Source: Marinobacterium sp. xm-d-530
Lineage (GTDB): Bacteria > Pseudomonadota > Gammaproteobacteria > Pseudomonadales > Balneatricaceae
NCBI GenBank assembly: GCA_949499045.1
Contig: CATEEE010000259.1
Location: forward strand, 1 to 41,395
Length of the DNA stretch: 41,395 nucleotides
Reading direction: 5' to 3'
The position numbers were made by a program, and so were the translations under genes. This document shows positions 1 to 8,060 of this stretch, piece after piece (the first letter of the stretch is position 1; the number at the start of each line of letters is the position of its first letter). The notes beneath the pieces were generated by a model. That model did no database searches. It was not told the origin of the DNA and was given only the letters and a program-made list of their open reading frames with translations.

Positions 1-212
1 GGTGAATTGCGCAACAGCGATTCGCGCTCTGCCAGTGCCTCTTTTACAAGGCGAAACTCGTAATGCTCGAGGTAGCGAAGTCCACCGTGTATCAGCTTGC
101 TAGAATTGGATGAGGTCGCTGCGCCCAGATCGTCCATATCAATGAGTACGGTACTTAATCCGCGGCCTGCGGCATCCATCGCAATACCCGCACCGTTTAC
201 GCCGGCACCGAT
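1..212 (-). pseudogene. glpD: Glycerol-3-phosphate dehydrogenase fragment lacking its first residues; runs off the left edge
   Basis: Read on the minus strand, this stretch encodes a dinucleotide-binding glycine motif (IGAGVNGAGIAMDAAGRGL), an ATSSNSSKLIHGGLRYLEH segment and then EFRLVKEALAERE. This order and wording are the N-terminal FAD-binding part of GlpD, the membrane-associated enzyme that oxidises glycerol-3-phosphate to dihydroxyacetone phosphate. The match begins at the Ile-Gly of the Rossmann motif near base 212. The preceding start codon and first beta strand are missing, and the sequence there changes abruptly to an unrelated gene on the other strand. The downstream part lies outside the window, so it cannot be known whether the rest is intact. 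A protein could be made only if an upstream start was captured; none is obvious. Recognition is from family knowledge and strong; the pseudogene status is inferred from the missing N terminus. Confidence 0.8.
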
Positions 213-468
213 TTTTGCGTTGCTTGGATTTGTGGGGCTGACCGATGGGTTAATGCGTCGAGATCTTCGTAAGTTTCGAGTCGAGCATGAATCAAGCTTT
301 GTCTATCACATCGCCAAATCCCTTGCGCTTCCGCTGATGATTTCAGGGTGCATTATGTATTTGTCGATGCCATTCACAATTCACCCTAATTTGGTGATTA
401 CGCCCTATGCGGTGCTATTTGCTTACACGCTATCTGTGATGGCATCTAAGTTTAAGAAGTACTTGTAA
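211..468 (+). pseudogene. C-terminal part of an ICE membrane protein (PFL_4697/TIGR03747 type)
   Basis: From base 211 the plus strand reads FALLGFVGLTDGLMRRDLRK, then an ESSFVYHIAK segment, two hydrophobic stretches and a terminal SKFKKYL before TAA. This matches, from memory, the second half of the integrating-conjugative-element membrane protein family TIGR03747 (PFL_4697), which has GLVDGLVRRDLRRF, ESxFVYHxAK and FKKYL at the same places. The family is normally over 200 residues; only about 85 are here. The open frame extends back to base 97 only because the antisense of the glpD fragment happens to be open, so the apparent 123-residue protein is a chimera of unrelated pieces. It is read as a relic of a type IV secretion module from an ICE. 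An assembly join is an alternative explanation. Confidence 0.72.
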
Positions 469-544
469 TAGGGATGCAACGTAAAACCATTTGTTAACAG
501 CGGTCATAACAAAACGTTTCATGAGAAGGCTCTCTAGGTCTGTC

Positions 545-616
545 ATGTTCGATGTATTGAATAAATGCATAAGCAAAATAGGAACTCTGTTGCTCGTAGC
601 ACCTTTAAGATCTTAA
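545..616 (+). pseudogene. Possible N-terminal remnant of the next ICE gene (RAQPRD family)
   Basis: A 23-codon frame begins at the ATG at 545 and ends at TAA. It encodes a short, lysine-containing start followed by a hydrophobic core GTLLLVAPL, like the beginning of a secreted protein. In ICEs the gene directly after the TIGR03747 membrane protein usually encodes a small RAQPRD-family periplasmic protein that starts with such a signal peptide. The position and type of sequence fit, but the frame is cut off right after the signal-like core. The match is too short to be certain, and the call relies mostly on gene order. Confidence 0.35.
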
Positions 617-632
617 TCATTGTAATTAGGCG

Positions 633-1109
633 TTACGAACGCTCCTTTGGTTCAAAGATACCTCCTCTGAAGCCAGAACTTCTTCGAAACACTAGAAGGT
701 TACTTTCAAAAAATTGGCGAACGTCATTATGTTGATTGATTGTATTTGCTTCTATTGTGACGATGCCTCTATCTGGTTTTGATTTTGAAGGAATCACTTC
801 TTTTATTTCTGTTACGACATGGAGAACATCCCCGGGACGAGTCGGCGAGAGCCATCTTAATGTAACTCCACCACCGATGACGCCTGAAGCAATGGGCAAT
901 GACTTAGCTATTAATCGCATCGTAATCGAACCAACCTGCCATCCACTGGCAGCTAGACCCTCAAAAAATGACTCCTGAGCTAATTCATCTGATAGATGAA
1001 ATGGTTGTGGGTCGTACTCTTCAGCAAATGCAATAATATTCTCTTCAGTGATTGAGTATCTCTCACTAGTGAATTGATCACCTACCGTTAAGTCTTCTAA
1101 ATAGAGCAT
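633..1109 (-). CDS. MaoC-like (R)-specific enoyl-CoA hydratase family protein
   Basis: This 158-residue protein has a single hot-dog domain of the MaoC type. The catalytic pair typical of R-hydratases sits in EEYDPQPFHL (Asp33, His38), followed by the FFEGLAASGW helix and the LRWLSPTRPGD strand. Enzymes of this family add water to 2-enoyl-CoA to give (R)-3-hydroxyacyl-CoA, although several have diverged to other acyl-CoA substrates. The gene follows the MBL-fold gene by 24 bases and probably shares its transcript. It is a paralogue of the MaoC protein at 36008-36466, with Asp and His at the same residue numbers. The C terminus (after about residue 143) is basic and glycine-rich and ends 16 bases from the ICE relic, so its tail could have been altered by that event. 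The substrate is unknown. Confidence 0.8.
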   Translation of the reverse strand: MLYLEDLTVGDQFTSERYSITEENIIAFAEEYDPQPFHLSDELAQESFFEGLAASGWQVGSITMRLIAKSLPIASGVIGGGVTLRWLSPTRPGDVLHVVTEIKEVIPSKSKPDRGIVTIEANTINQHNDVRQFFESNLLVFRRSSGFRGGIFEPKERS

Positions 1110-1133
1110 TACTTTTTCTCTCTTAGCTTTTGA

Positions 1134-2153
1134 TTAGAGCACCACTTTATACAGCTGAATATCGCTCTCATTGCCTAGTTTTTGAATGTTTTTTTTCGCT
1201 AGTTGGTAATTGATGTAAGCTAAAGTTTCGCCATACGCCAAATGATGATCCAATGGCGAAAGTTCCCTTGGGAATAAAGCTCTCAGCATTTCTTCTGCCG
1301 TACAGGGTGTTTGGCAATAATGAAGAATTTTTTCGGAATTTTCTAAATAACCCTCAATCAGCTGATCAACACGCTCATGTAAGTTCGTCATTGATTGCTC
1401 GTGAGCTGGAAGAACAAGTGTTGTATCAGGTAATAATTTAAGCCTCTCTAAACCACTAATCCATGTCGATATTGGATTTCCATTGTCGTCGTTAAATCGG
1501 ACACTAACATTTGAGCTGATTCGCGCTAAGACCTGATCGCCTGATATTAGAATGCGACGACTTGGGTTGTACAGAGACGCATGTGCAACCGTATGTCCAT
1601 CGTTGATAAATATCTGCCAATTTTCATTGTTGATTTTGATTGCTCCTTCTTGTAAGCAAACAAATTCATTAGGTAGAGGATAGAATGCTTTTTGAAAGTT
1701 TAGTAAGCCTCTTATAATCTGCTTATATTTAGCTTCTGGTATACCACCTGAGTGGTAAAAATTATCGAGTTTTTTGGCTAGATCAGCATCATTTTTTGGG
1801 TCCATCCCAAGAAAATGTTGTAACCCCTCATATTCTGATTTGGTGACCCAAAGTGGAACTTGCCATTTCTCACAAATCCAACCAGCCGCACCAATATGAT
1901 CTACATGGGTATGAGTGGCTAGGACAGCTTTTAGTGGTTTCGTTTTTGGAAGTTGATCAATAATACTTTTTAAAATTGATTGAGAGCATTCGCTTCTGAT
2001 ACCGGTATCAACCAAAATCCAGCCATCTGAATCTTCAATCAAGTACACATTTATGTGGTCTAATGCAAAGGGTAGCGGTAGCCTAATTTGATAGACGCCA
2101 TAATCAACTGGGGTTAGCTCAGAAATTGACTGAATTAATTGCTTTGTGATCAT
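1134..2153 (-). CDS. MBL-fold metallo-hydrolase
   Basis: This 339-residue protein has the metallo-beta-lactamase fold. The metal-binding HxHxDH motif appears as HTHVDH (His81, His83, Asp85, His86). A later DGHTVAH segment, an SGDQVL strand and an LPAHEQ segment supply the remaining ligands expected in this fold. The family includes thioesterases, lactonases and glyoxalase II-like enzymes; length and C-terminal extension fit the stand-alone MBL hydrolases often placed near acyl-CoA genes. It is the first gene of a two-gene minus-strand unit with the MaoC hydratase, which suggests cleavage of a thioester or lactone from that pathway, but this is inference. No signal peptide is visible, so it is probably cytoplasmic. 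Confidence 0.8.
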   Translation of the reverse strand: MITKQLIQSISELTPVDYGVYQIRLPLPFALDHINVYLIEDSDGWILVDTGIRSECSQSILKSIIDQLPKTKPLKAVLATHTHVDHIGAAGWICEKWQVPLWVTKSEYEGLQHFLGMDPKNDADLAKKLDNFYHSGGIPEAKYKQIIRGLLNFQKAFYPLPNEFVCLQEGAIKINNENWQIFINDGHTVAHASLYNPSRRILISGDQVLARISSNVSVRFNDDNGNPISTWISGLERLKLLPDTTLVLPAHEQSMTNLHERVDQLIEGYLENSEKILHYCQTPCTAEEMLRALFPRELSPLDHHLAYGETLAYINYQLAKKNIQKLGNESDIQLYKVVL

Positions 2154-2247
2154 AAATTTTGAATGTCTTAAGTGAGAAACTTTAATTTTATTTTTGATTG
2201 ATGATTGAGAGTTTGTATAACCAAATCATTTTGTATCAGTCAGGCAG

Positions 2248-2339
2248 ATAGCTTGCTATGATTTTTCACAATATAGATTTTCGATCTAATTATTCCAATT
2301 TTTTAGAATATCAAAATTTAGTAGTACCATCGTTATAAT
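2248..2339. promoter_or_regulatory. Divergent promoter region between the MBL gene and the crotonase
   Basis: A consensus -10 hexamer TATAAT lies at 2334-2339 on the plus strand, 21 bases before the crotonase ATG, which has a GAGGCAAAGG ribosome site. No convincing -35 accompanies it. A short perfect palindrome, ATAGCTTGCTAT (2248-2259), lies nearer the MBL side and could be an operator. Support is limited to these matches. Confidence 0.35.
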
Positions 2340-2360
2340 TATTATTTACAGAGGCAAAGG

Positions 2361-3164
2361 ATGATTATCCCTACTTTGAAAGACGCTTTACTTCAACAAG
2401 AGGGCAGGGTCGCTATTTTAACTATGAATCGAGATGATGTGCGTAATGCATTGACAGGTACAAATCTTGTTGAGGATATCTTAGCGACGGTTGAATGGAT
2501 TAATCAGGATTCTGAGGTCTCGGTTTTAGTAATTACAGGTGCAGGCTCTTCATTCAGTGCCGGTGGTAATGTGCATGATATGGCTAATCGTGAAGCAGAT
2601 TTCGCTGGTGATGTTGCTGAATGTGCAACTCGCTACCGCAACGGTATTCAACGATTACCTTTAGCAATTCAATCGTTAGAGGTGCCTATTATTGCTGCGG
2701 TTAACGGTGCGGCTATTGGTGCAGGATTTGATCTGGCTAATATGGCTGATCTCAGATTAGCTTCTGAACGAGCAAAATTTGGTGAAACATTTTTAAATTT
2801 AGGAATCATTCCTGGTGATGGAGGCGCTTGGTTCCTTCAACGATTGATTGGTTATCAGCGAGCTTTTGAACTGACTCTATCTGGGCGAGTCATTGATGCA
2901 GCTGAAGCTAAAGAATTAGGAGTGGTAATGGATGTGGTGCCTGAGGATCAAATTTTAAAAGCCTCTCTGGATCTCGCGAATCGTATTGCCTCTCAGCCAC
3001 CTAAGGCTACACGCCTGACAAAACGTTTGATGAAAATGGCACAAAGAACGGAGTTAAAAGACTTTCTTGATATTTGTGCGTGTTTCCAAGGTATGTGCCA
3101 CAATGAACCAGAGCACCTGGATGCAGTTCACAAACTTTTGGAATCTTTATCTAAAAATAAATGA
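2361..3164 (+). CDS. Crotonase (enoyl-CoA hydratase/isomerase) family protein
   Basis: This 267-residue protein shows the crotonase fold: the oxyanion-hole segments FSAGGNVHDM and AAVNGAAIGAGFDLA, then AKFGETFLNLGIIPGDGGAW and the AFELTLSGRVIDA segment. The glutamate that lies in a PEI-type motif in classical hydratases is absent (GETF instead), whereas the second glutamate (AFELTLSG) is kept. This pattern belongs to a common subfamily annotated only as crotonase, so plain enoyl-CoA hydration should not be assumed; isomerase or another acyl-CoA reaction is possible. It appears monocistronic: it has its own -10 box upstream and a hairpin terminator downstream, and it is divergent from the MBL/MaoC pair. 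A GAGGCAAAGG ribosome site supports the start. Confidence 0.82.
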   Translation: MIIPTLKDALLQQEGRVAILTMNRDDVRNALTGTNLVEDILATVEWINQDSEVSVLVITGAGSSFSAGGNVHDMANREADFAGDVAECATRYRNGIQRLPLAIQSLEVPIIAAVNGAAIGAGFDLANMADLRLASERAKFGETFLNLGIIPGDGGAWFLQRLIGYQRAFELTLSGRVIDAAEAKELGVVMDVVPEDQILKASLDLANRIASQPPKATRLTKRLMKMAQRTELKDFLDICACFQGMCHNEPEHLDAVHKLLESLSKNK

Positions 3165-3253
3165 ATACTTAAATACTCACTGGTACCCCTAACTCAAAGC
3201 TAAGTTTGTCAGAAAACAAAAGCATTTGAATTAGTTAAAAGGATATCGAGTAA

Positions 3254-3285
3254 GTGGCAATTTATTTTTGAAAATAAATTGCCAC
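3254..3285. terminator. Bidirectional hairpin terminator
   Basis: A perfect inverted repeat with 15-base arms (GTGGCAATTTATTTT and its complement) and a 2-base centre lies between the convergent ends of the crotonase and prpE. Its A/T-rich inner arm gives a U-tract-like stretch in both directions, fitting a shared terminator. Confidence 0.75.
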
Positions 3286-3295
3286 ACTCTCTCCG

Positions 3296-5182
3296 CTATT
3301 TGGCCCTAGCTGAGAAAACATCCTGTATCTCATCTAAGATAACGGGATCATCTATTGTTGAAGGCATCGTATAGGCCTCTGAAGCTGCTATTTTGCGAAG
3401 CACTGCACGAAGCACTTTACCGGACCTGGTTTTTGGCAAGCGCTGGACTACAAATGCTTGTTTAAAACAAGCTACTGCTCCAACTTGCTCCCTAACCATT
3501 TGAACCAACTGCGAAACTAATTCATCTTCAGAAATATTCTCTCCAGCTTTTAGTACTAAAAGCCCAAGAGGAACTTGTCCTCTCAGCTCATCGGGGACAC
3601 CTATAACTGCACATTCAGCTACCGATGAGTGGGTTGAGAGAATTTCTTCCATTTCTCCTGTTGATAATCGATGACCCGAAACGTTGATTACGTCATCAGT
3701 TCGACCGGTTATGTAGATATAACCATCCTCATCTATATAGCCACCATCACCTGTGTGGTAAAAGCCTGGGAAGCTTTCTAAATAAGATGAGTAATATCTT
3801 TCATTATTATTCCAAATGCTCCAAGCAACACCCGGAGGCATTGGAAGTGAGACACATATATTACCGGCTTCTCCACGTTCTACTTCAACTCCCTCATCAT
3901 CGAGAACGCGTATGTCGTATCCTGGAATTGGTTTATTAGTTGAGCCTATTCGCTCTTTGGAAGGGTTTTCCCAGCCCATCATTGGAGCGGTCATTGGCCA
4001 ACCGGTTTCGGTCTGCCACCAGTGATCTAGTACCGGTACTTTTAATAGATCTACTAACCAGCCATATGTTGATGAATCGAGCTTTTCTCCGGCTACAAAT
4101 ACCCATTTTAAGGAGTTTAGATCATATTGCCTCGCTAAACTGCCATTAGGATCTTCTTTGCGGATTGCACGAAATGCTGTTGGAGCGCAAAACATCGAGT
4201 TGACACTGTATTCGTCAATTACACGCCAAAAAGTACCTGCGTCCGGTGTCTTTATTGGCTTTCCTTCGAAAAAGATCGCAGAACATCCGCCCATTAATGG
4301 TCCATAAACAATAAACGAGTGGCCGACAACCCAACCTATGTCTGAAGCTCCCCACCAAACATCTCCGGTTCTCATGCCGTATACGTTGTTGAGGGCGTAA
4401 TTTAGAGCAACAGCGTGTCCACCATTGTCTCTAACGATACCTTTTGGCTGGCCAGTAGTGCCTGAAGTGTAAAGGATATAAAGAGGATCTGATCCTTTGA
4501 CTGTGACGCACTCAGCGACTTCAACGTTTTCTTGGAAGTCCTGCCAATCAAGATCCCAAGAATTGTTTAAGTCTGCTTGTAGCATAGAGCGTTGGAAAAC
4601 CACTGTATTTTGAGGCTTGTGATTCGCTAATGAGATTGCTTGGTCTACTAGAGGTTTGTAGGCGATCTTTTTTTCAAACTCAATTCCGCAGGAGGCGGTT
4701 AGAATTATTTTAGGGTTAGCATCATCGATACGAATGGCCATTTCGTGGGGAGCAAACCCCCCGAATACCACGGAATGAACTGCCCCCAGACGCGCGCATG
4801 CAAGCATGGCGACAGCAGCTTCAGGAATCATAGGCATATAGATAAGTACCGTATCGCCTTTATCGACACCCTGCTTTTTGAGTGCACCTGCGAATCGTTT
4901 CACTCGTTCTAATAGGTCTGCATAAGTTATGGCTTCCTTGGTATTACTTACGGGTGAGTCGTAATAGAGTGCTACCTGTTCAGCTAAGCCATTCTCAACA
5001 TGTCTATCAAGCGCCAAATAACAACTATTAAGCTCCCCGTCTGCATACCAATTAAAAGTACCAAAGTCGGTTTTGCTGAGAATAGACTCAGGTTTTTTAT
5101 ACCAAGCAATACGATTTGTTTGTGCTGCCCAATATGATTGTGGATCATTAAGTGCAGATTCGTATTCTTCTTCATATCTCAT
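3296..5182 (-). CDS. prpE: Propionyl-CoA synthetase
   Basis: This 628-residue adenylate-forming enzyme converts propionate, ATP and CoA to propionyl-CoA in the cytoplasm. It carries the ATP-binding loop YTSGTTGQPKGIVRDNGGHA, which with this tail is typical of PrpE rather than acetyl-CoA synthetase. Other motifs are WWGASDIGWVVGHS, DHWWQTETGWP, TGRTDDVINVSGHRLS and the catalytic C-terminal lysine segment PKTRSGKVLR. Length matches PrpE. It is the last gene of the mms operon, 40 bases after mmsB, and would feed free propionate into the same propionyl-CoA pool produced by MmsA. It has no prpBCD partners here, which is unusual for prpE. The start at 5182 follows an AAGAGA ribosome site. Confidence 0.93.
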   Translation of the reverse strand: MRYEEEYESALNDPQSYWAAQTNRIAWYKKPESILSKTDFGTFNWYADGELNSCYLALDRHVENGLAEQVALYYDSPVSNTKEAITYADLLERVKRFAGALKKQGVDKGDTVLIYMPMIPEAAVAMLACARLGAVHSVVFGGFAPHEMAIRIDDANPKIILTASCGIEFEKKIAYKPLVDQAISLANHKPQNTVVFQRSMLQADLNNSWDLDWQDFQENVEVAECVTVKGSDPLYILYTSGTTGQPKGIVRDNGGHAVALNYALNNVYGMRTGDVWWGASDIGWVVGHSFIVYGPLMGGCSAIFFEGKPIKTPDAGTFWRVIDEYSVNSMFCAPTAFRAIRKEDPNGSLARQYDLNSLKWVFVAGEKLDSSTYGWLVDLLKVPVLDHWWQTETGWPMTAPMMGWENPSKERIGSTNKPIPGYDIRVLDDEGVEVERGEAGNICVSLPMPPGVAWSIWNNNERYYSSYLESFPGFYHTGDGGYIDEDGYIYITGRTDDVINVSGHRLSTGEMEEILSTHSSVAECAVIGVPDELRGQVPLGLLVLKAGENISEDELVSQLVQMVREQVGAVACFKQAFVVQRLPKTRSGKVLRAVLRKIAASEAYTMPSTIDDPVILDEIQDVFSARAK

Positions 5183-5222
5183 AGTCGATCTCTTGTATTT
5201 ATTGTGTCGATAGAGTGTTAAT

Positions 5223-6113
5223 TCACTGATCTTGGTAAAGCTTTAGAATGCTTGAGAAGTCCAACGCTCCATTACCATTGCTTTTATGTAACATAAAGAG
5301 TGAGCGAGCTGCTGCTCCCATAGGGGTGGGAGAGGCACTTTGCTGACTGACATCCATGGCTAATCCAAGATCTTTGAACATTAGATCTACTTGAAATCCG
5401 CCTTGGTAGTCATTAGAAGATGGTACGTTTGGCATAACGCCAGGCACTGGGTTATAGACTTGAAGTGCCCAGTTGTTTCCTGAGCTTTGTTTCATGATTT
5501 CAGAGAGTACAGCCGGATCTAATCCATTTTTCATTCCCATGTTTAGTGCTTCTGCTGTACCTGTCATCAATATTGCAAGCATCATGTTGTTGCAACATTT
5601 TGCAATTTGGCCAGCACCGCTTTCCCCAGCTCTGAAAATATTCTTGCCCATTCCTTGAAGGATTGGTTCTGCTTTAGCGAAAAGGACTTCACTTGCACCT
5701 ACCATAAAAGCCAAAGTGCCAGCGGTTGCAGCGCCTACTCCACCAGAAACTGGCGCATCGATAAAATCAACGCCGCGTTGGGAGCACTCAGCGGCCACTC
5801 TTTTAGCAGTCTCAGAGTCAATGGTCGAGCTATCTATTAGTAAAGCTCCAGGCTCTACTGCATCAAATAGAGGTGTTTCGCCTGTTATATATAAACTTTC
5901 AACATGCTTACCAGCGGGCAGCATTGTAATGACAAATTCAGCACCTTTTACTGCTTCTACAGCCGAACCGGCCGCAATAGCGCCAACTTCAACTGCCTGA
6001 TCTATTGCAGCGCTGTTTAAGTCAAATGCTTGTACTTGATGACCAGATTTTACTAAGTTTGCCACCATGGGAGCACCCATGTTACCGAGCCCAATGAAGC
6101 CAATATTAGCCAT
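5223..6113 (-). CDS. mmsB: 3-hydroxyisobutyrate dehydrogenase
   Basis: This 296-residue NAD-dependent beta-hydroxyacid dehydrogenase oxidises 3-hydroxyisobutyrate to methylmalonate semialdehyde in valine breakdown. The nucleotide-binding motif GLGNMGAPMVANL is at the N terminus, the substrate-binding signature DAPVSGGVGAATAGT lies near residue 120, and the catalytic lysine is in GAGQIAKCCNNMMLA near residue 170. Length is normal for MmsB. It lies between the 3-hydroxyisobutyryl-CoA hydrolase, which makes its substrate, and prpE, with MmsA, the next enzyme in the pathway, at the head of the same operon. Confidence 0.95.
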   Translation of the reverse strand: MANIGFIGLGNMGAPMVANLVKSGHQVQAFDLNSAAIDQAVEVGAIAAGSAVEAVKGAEFVITMLPAGKHVESLYITGETPLFDAVEPGALLIDSSTIDSETAKRVAAECSQRGVDFIDAPVSGGVGAATAGTLAFMVGASEVLFAKAEPILQGMGKNIFRAGESGAGQIAKCCNNMMLAILMTGTAEALNMGMKNGLDPAVLSEIMKQSSGNNWALQVYNPVPGVMPNVPSSNDYQGGFQVDLMFKDLGLAMDVSQQSASPTPMGAAARSLFMLHKSNGNGALDFSSILKLYQDQ

Positions 6114-6156
6114 AGTCTATAATCCTCTATTATTGTTTTTTGTTAAGTTTGAAGTA

Positions 6157-7254
6157 TTAAAGTGATGTGAGCGGATTTTCTTCCCAAGGTGATTTGAAGA
6201 ATGTTTCCAAAAAATCACTATCTACATCTCTAACAGCTTTGAAAGTCCAATCTGGGTTGCCGTCTTTATCGATTAATAATGCTCTTATACCCTCAGGTAG
6301 CTCACGGTTGTTACAGCACTGTACTGATAGTGCTAACTCAGCCATAAAGACTTCTTTAAGAGAAAGATGACGAGAACGTTCAAGTTGTTCAGCGATAATA
6401 TGGATTGATAAAGGCGAGCCGTGGGTGATTGCCTTCTTCGAACGAATTATCCAAGGATCCTCACTTTCAAGCTCTTCCATCTCCTGCATAAGGTCTGCGA
6501 GAGAGTCTTGGTCGGTGATGCACTGTATAAATTCATAATGATCCTGAATTGGTGAGTCAGCACGGAAACTTTCTACGGATTCGTGCTCTAGCTCACGCAG
6601 CATTTTTGTTACCAGAATGTTTGCATCACCACTCCAATCATTGGCCAACAAGCGAGTCATCATTACATCGAATTTGTTTGCATCAATAAAGCGGTCAGCA
6701 AGGCCAAGAAATAACGCATCAGCTGCGTAAATAGGATTTCCTGTTAGGCCAAGAAATAAACCAGTCCGTCCTGGCATGCGGTTGAGGAAAAAACTGCCGC
6801 CAACATCTGGATACAATCCTATAGTGACTTCGGGCATCGCAAGGTGAGAGGTTTGGGTGACAATTCGGTGGCTGCAACCATTCATAAGGCCCATGCCTCC
6901 ACCCATCACAATACCACTTCCCCAACAGATGATCGGTTTAGGGTGGGTATGGATTAGATAATCAAGCCTATACTCACTGGTAAAATATTGCTCAGGAAAG
7001 TCTGGCTGATCACCAGCCGTAATGTATTTATACAAGCCGACGACATCTCCACCTGCACAGAATGCTTTTTCACCTGCACTTGTTAGGACGATGGCCTTTA
7101 CACGGTGGTCAGATGCTGCAGCAGTCAATCGAGGCTCAATTAATTGAATCATCTCTAATGTGAGAGCATTAAGAGAACGCTCAGAATTAAGAGAGATTTC
7201 CAACACCAGGTTGCCATCTAATGTGGCATGTTCATTGAAGAGTACGCAGCTCAT
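6157..7254 (-). CDS. 3-hydroxyisobutyryl-CoA hydrolase
   Basis: This crotonase-superfamily thioesterase (ECH_2 type) releases 3-hydroxyisobutyrate from its CoA ester. It shows ALTLEMI, the oxyanion segments FCAGGDVVGLY and WGSGIVMGGGMGLM, and the HIBCH signature AMPEVTIGLYPDVGGSFFLNR with the expected Glu and Asp. The start is placed at the ATG at 7254, giving 365 residues, because AAAGGA lies 7 bases before it and this start falls 11 bases after the stop of the upstream gene. An ATG at 7281 would overlap that gene without a clear ribosome site. It is the fourth gene of the valine operon, directly before mmsB. A generic enoyl-CoA hydratase is the alternative, but length and context favour HIBCH. 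Confidence 0.9.
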   Translation of the reverse strand: MSCVLFNEHATLDGNLVLEISLNSERSLNALTLEMIQLIEPRLTAAASDHRVKAIVLTSAGEKAFCAGGDVVGLYKYITAGDQPDFPEQYFTSEYRLDYLIHTHPKPIICWGSGIVMGGGMGLMNGCSHRIVTQTSHLAMPEVTIGLYPDVGGSFFLNRMPGRTGLFLGLTGNPIYAADALFLGLADRFIDANKFDVMMTRLLANDWSGDANILVTKMLRELEHESVESFRADSPIQDHYEFIQCITDQDSLADLMQEMEELESEDPWIIRSKKAITHGSPLSIHIIAEQLERSRHLSLKEVFMAELALSVQCCNNRELPEGIRALLIDKDGNPDWTFKAVRDVDSDFLETFFKSPWEENPLTSL

Positions 7255-7265
7255 CGAGGATTCCT

Positions 7266-8042
7266 TTAGCAGTTTTTCCAATTTGGCTTACGTTTCTCAA
7301 GGAAAGCATTAACCCCTTCTTTCTGATCTTCAGAATGGAATAGGTCCACAAAAAGTTCACGTTCCAGTCTGTAGCCTGCGTCCCAGTGCTGCTTTCGATT
7401 GTTTTGAATAAGTAGCTTACAGCTTGCTATAGACATCGGACTTTGTTGATCAGCTAGTTCAGCTAATTCCATTGCACGATTGAATGACTCACCGGTCGCT
7501 ACAAGCTCTTCAATTAACCCAATTTCCTTCGCTTTAGGCGCATTTACTCGCTCACCTAATAGGATCATGCGTTTAGCCCAACCCTCTCCAACAAGCATCG
7601 TTAAATTCTGTGTGCCTCCGGCACAAGGGAGGAGGCCAACCTTTGCCTCTGGAAGTGCTAGCTGAGACTGTTCCTCAGCGACGCGGATATCACACGCAAG
7701 AGCAACCTCCAATCCACCGCCCATTGCAAACCCATTAATGGCAGCTATTGAAACACCTCTAAAATTTGATAGTGACTCGAACGCTTCACCAAAATATCTC
7801 CCCATGTCACGTGCTACTGAACGATCTCCGTCAGCAAACATGTTTAGGTCAGCTCCAGCACTAAAGAATTTTTCGCTATCTGACTTCAATACAAGTGAGA
7901 AAATATTTCGATCTTCATTTAGTTCGTTTACCAGAGAGATCAACCTTTTCAAACTTTCCTCAGTCCAAGTATTGGCTGGAGGGTTGTTCATTGTAATGAT
8001 GGCCGTATGGCCCTTTTTCTCGAGAATAAGTGTTTGTGACAT
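7266..8042 (-). CDS. Enoyl-CoA hydratase, probably for methacrylyl-CoA
   Basis: This 258-residue crotonase carries FSAGADLNMFA, the AINGFAMGGGLEVALA oxyanion segment and LALPEAKVGLLPCAGGTQNL with the first catalytic glutamate in PEA. The position of the second glutamate is arginine (AKRMILLGERV), as I recall for the crotonases commonly adjacent to mms genes. In this operon it would hydrate methacrylyl-CoA to 3-hydroxyisobutyryl-CoA, the step between the acyl-CoA dehydrogenase (18 bases upstream) and the hydrolase (11 bases downstream). The step assignment is from gene order. Confidence 0.88.
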   Translation of the reverse strand: MSQTLILEKKGHTAIITMNNPPANTWTEESLKRLISLVNELNEDRNIFSLVLKSDSEKFFSAGADLNMFADGDRSVARDMGRYFGEAFESLSNFRGVSIAAINGFAMGGGLEVALACDIRVAEEQSQLALPEAKVGLLPCAGGTQNLTMLVGEGWAKRMILLGERVNAPKAKEIGLIEELVATGESFNRAMELAELADQQSPMSIASCKLLIQNNRKQHWDAGYRLERELFVDLFHSEDQKEGVNAFLEKRKPNWKNC

Positions 8043-8060
8043 GTTATCTCCTTACTGCGC

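Noticed and set aside
97..468. A 123-residue plus-strand ORF as one protein
   Set aside because: Its first 38 codons are the antisense of the glpD fragment; only the part from 211 resembles a known family, so it is a chimera and not a gene.
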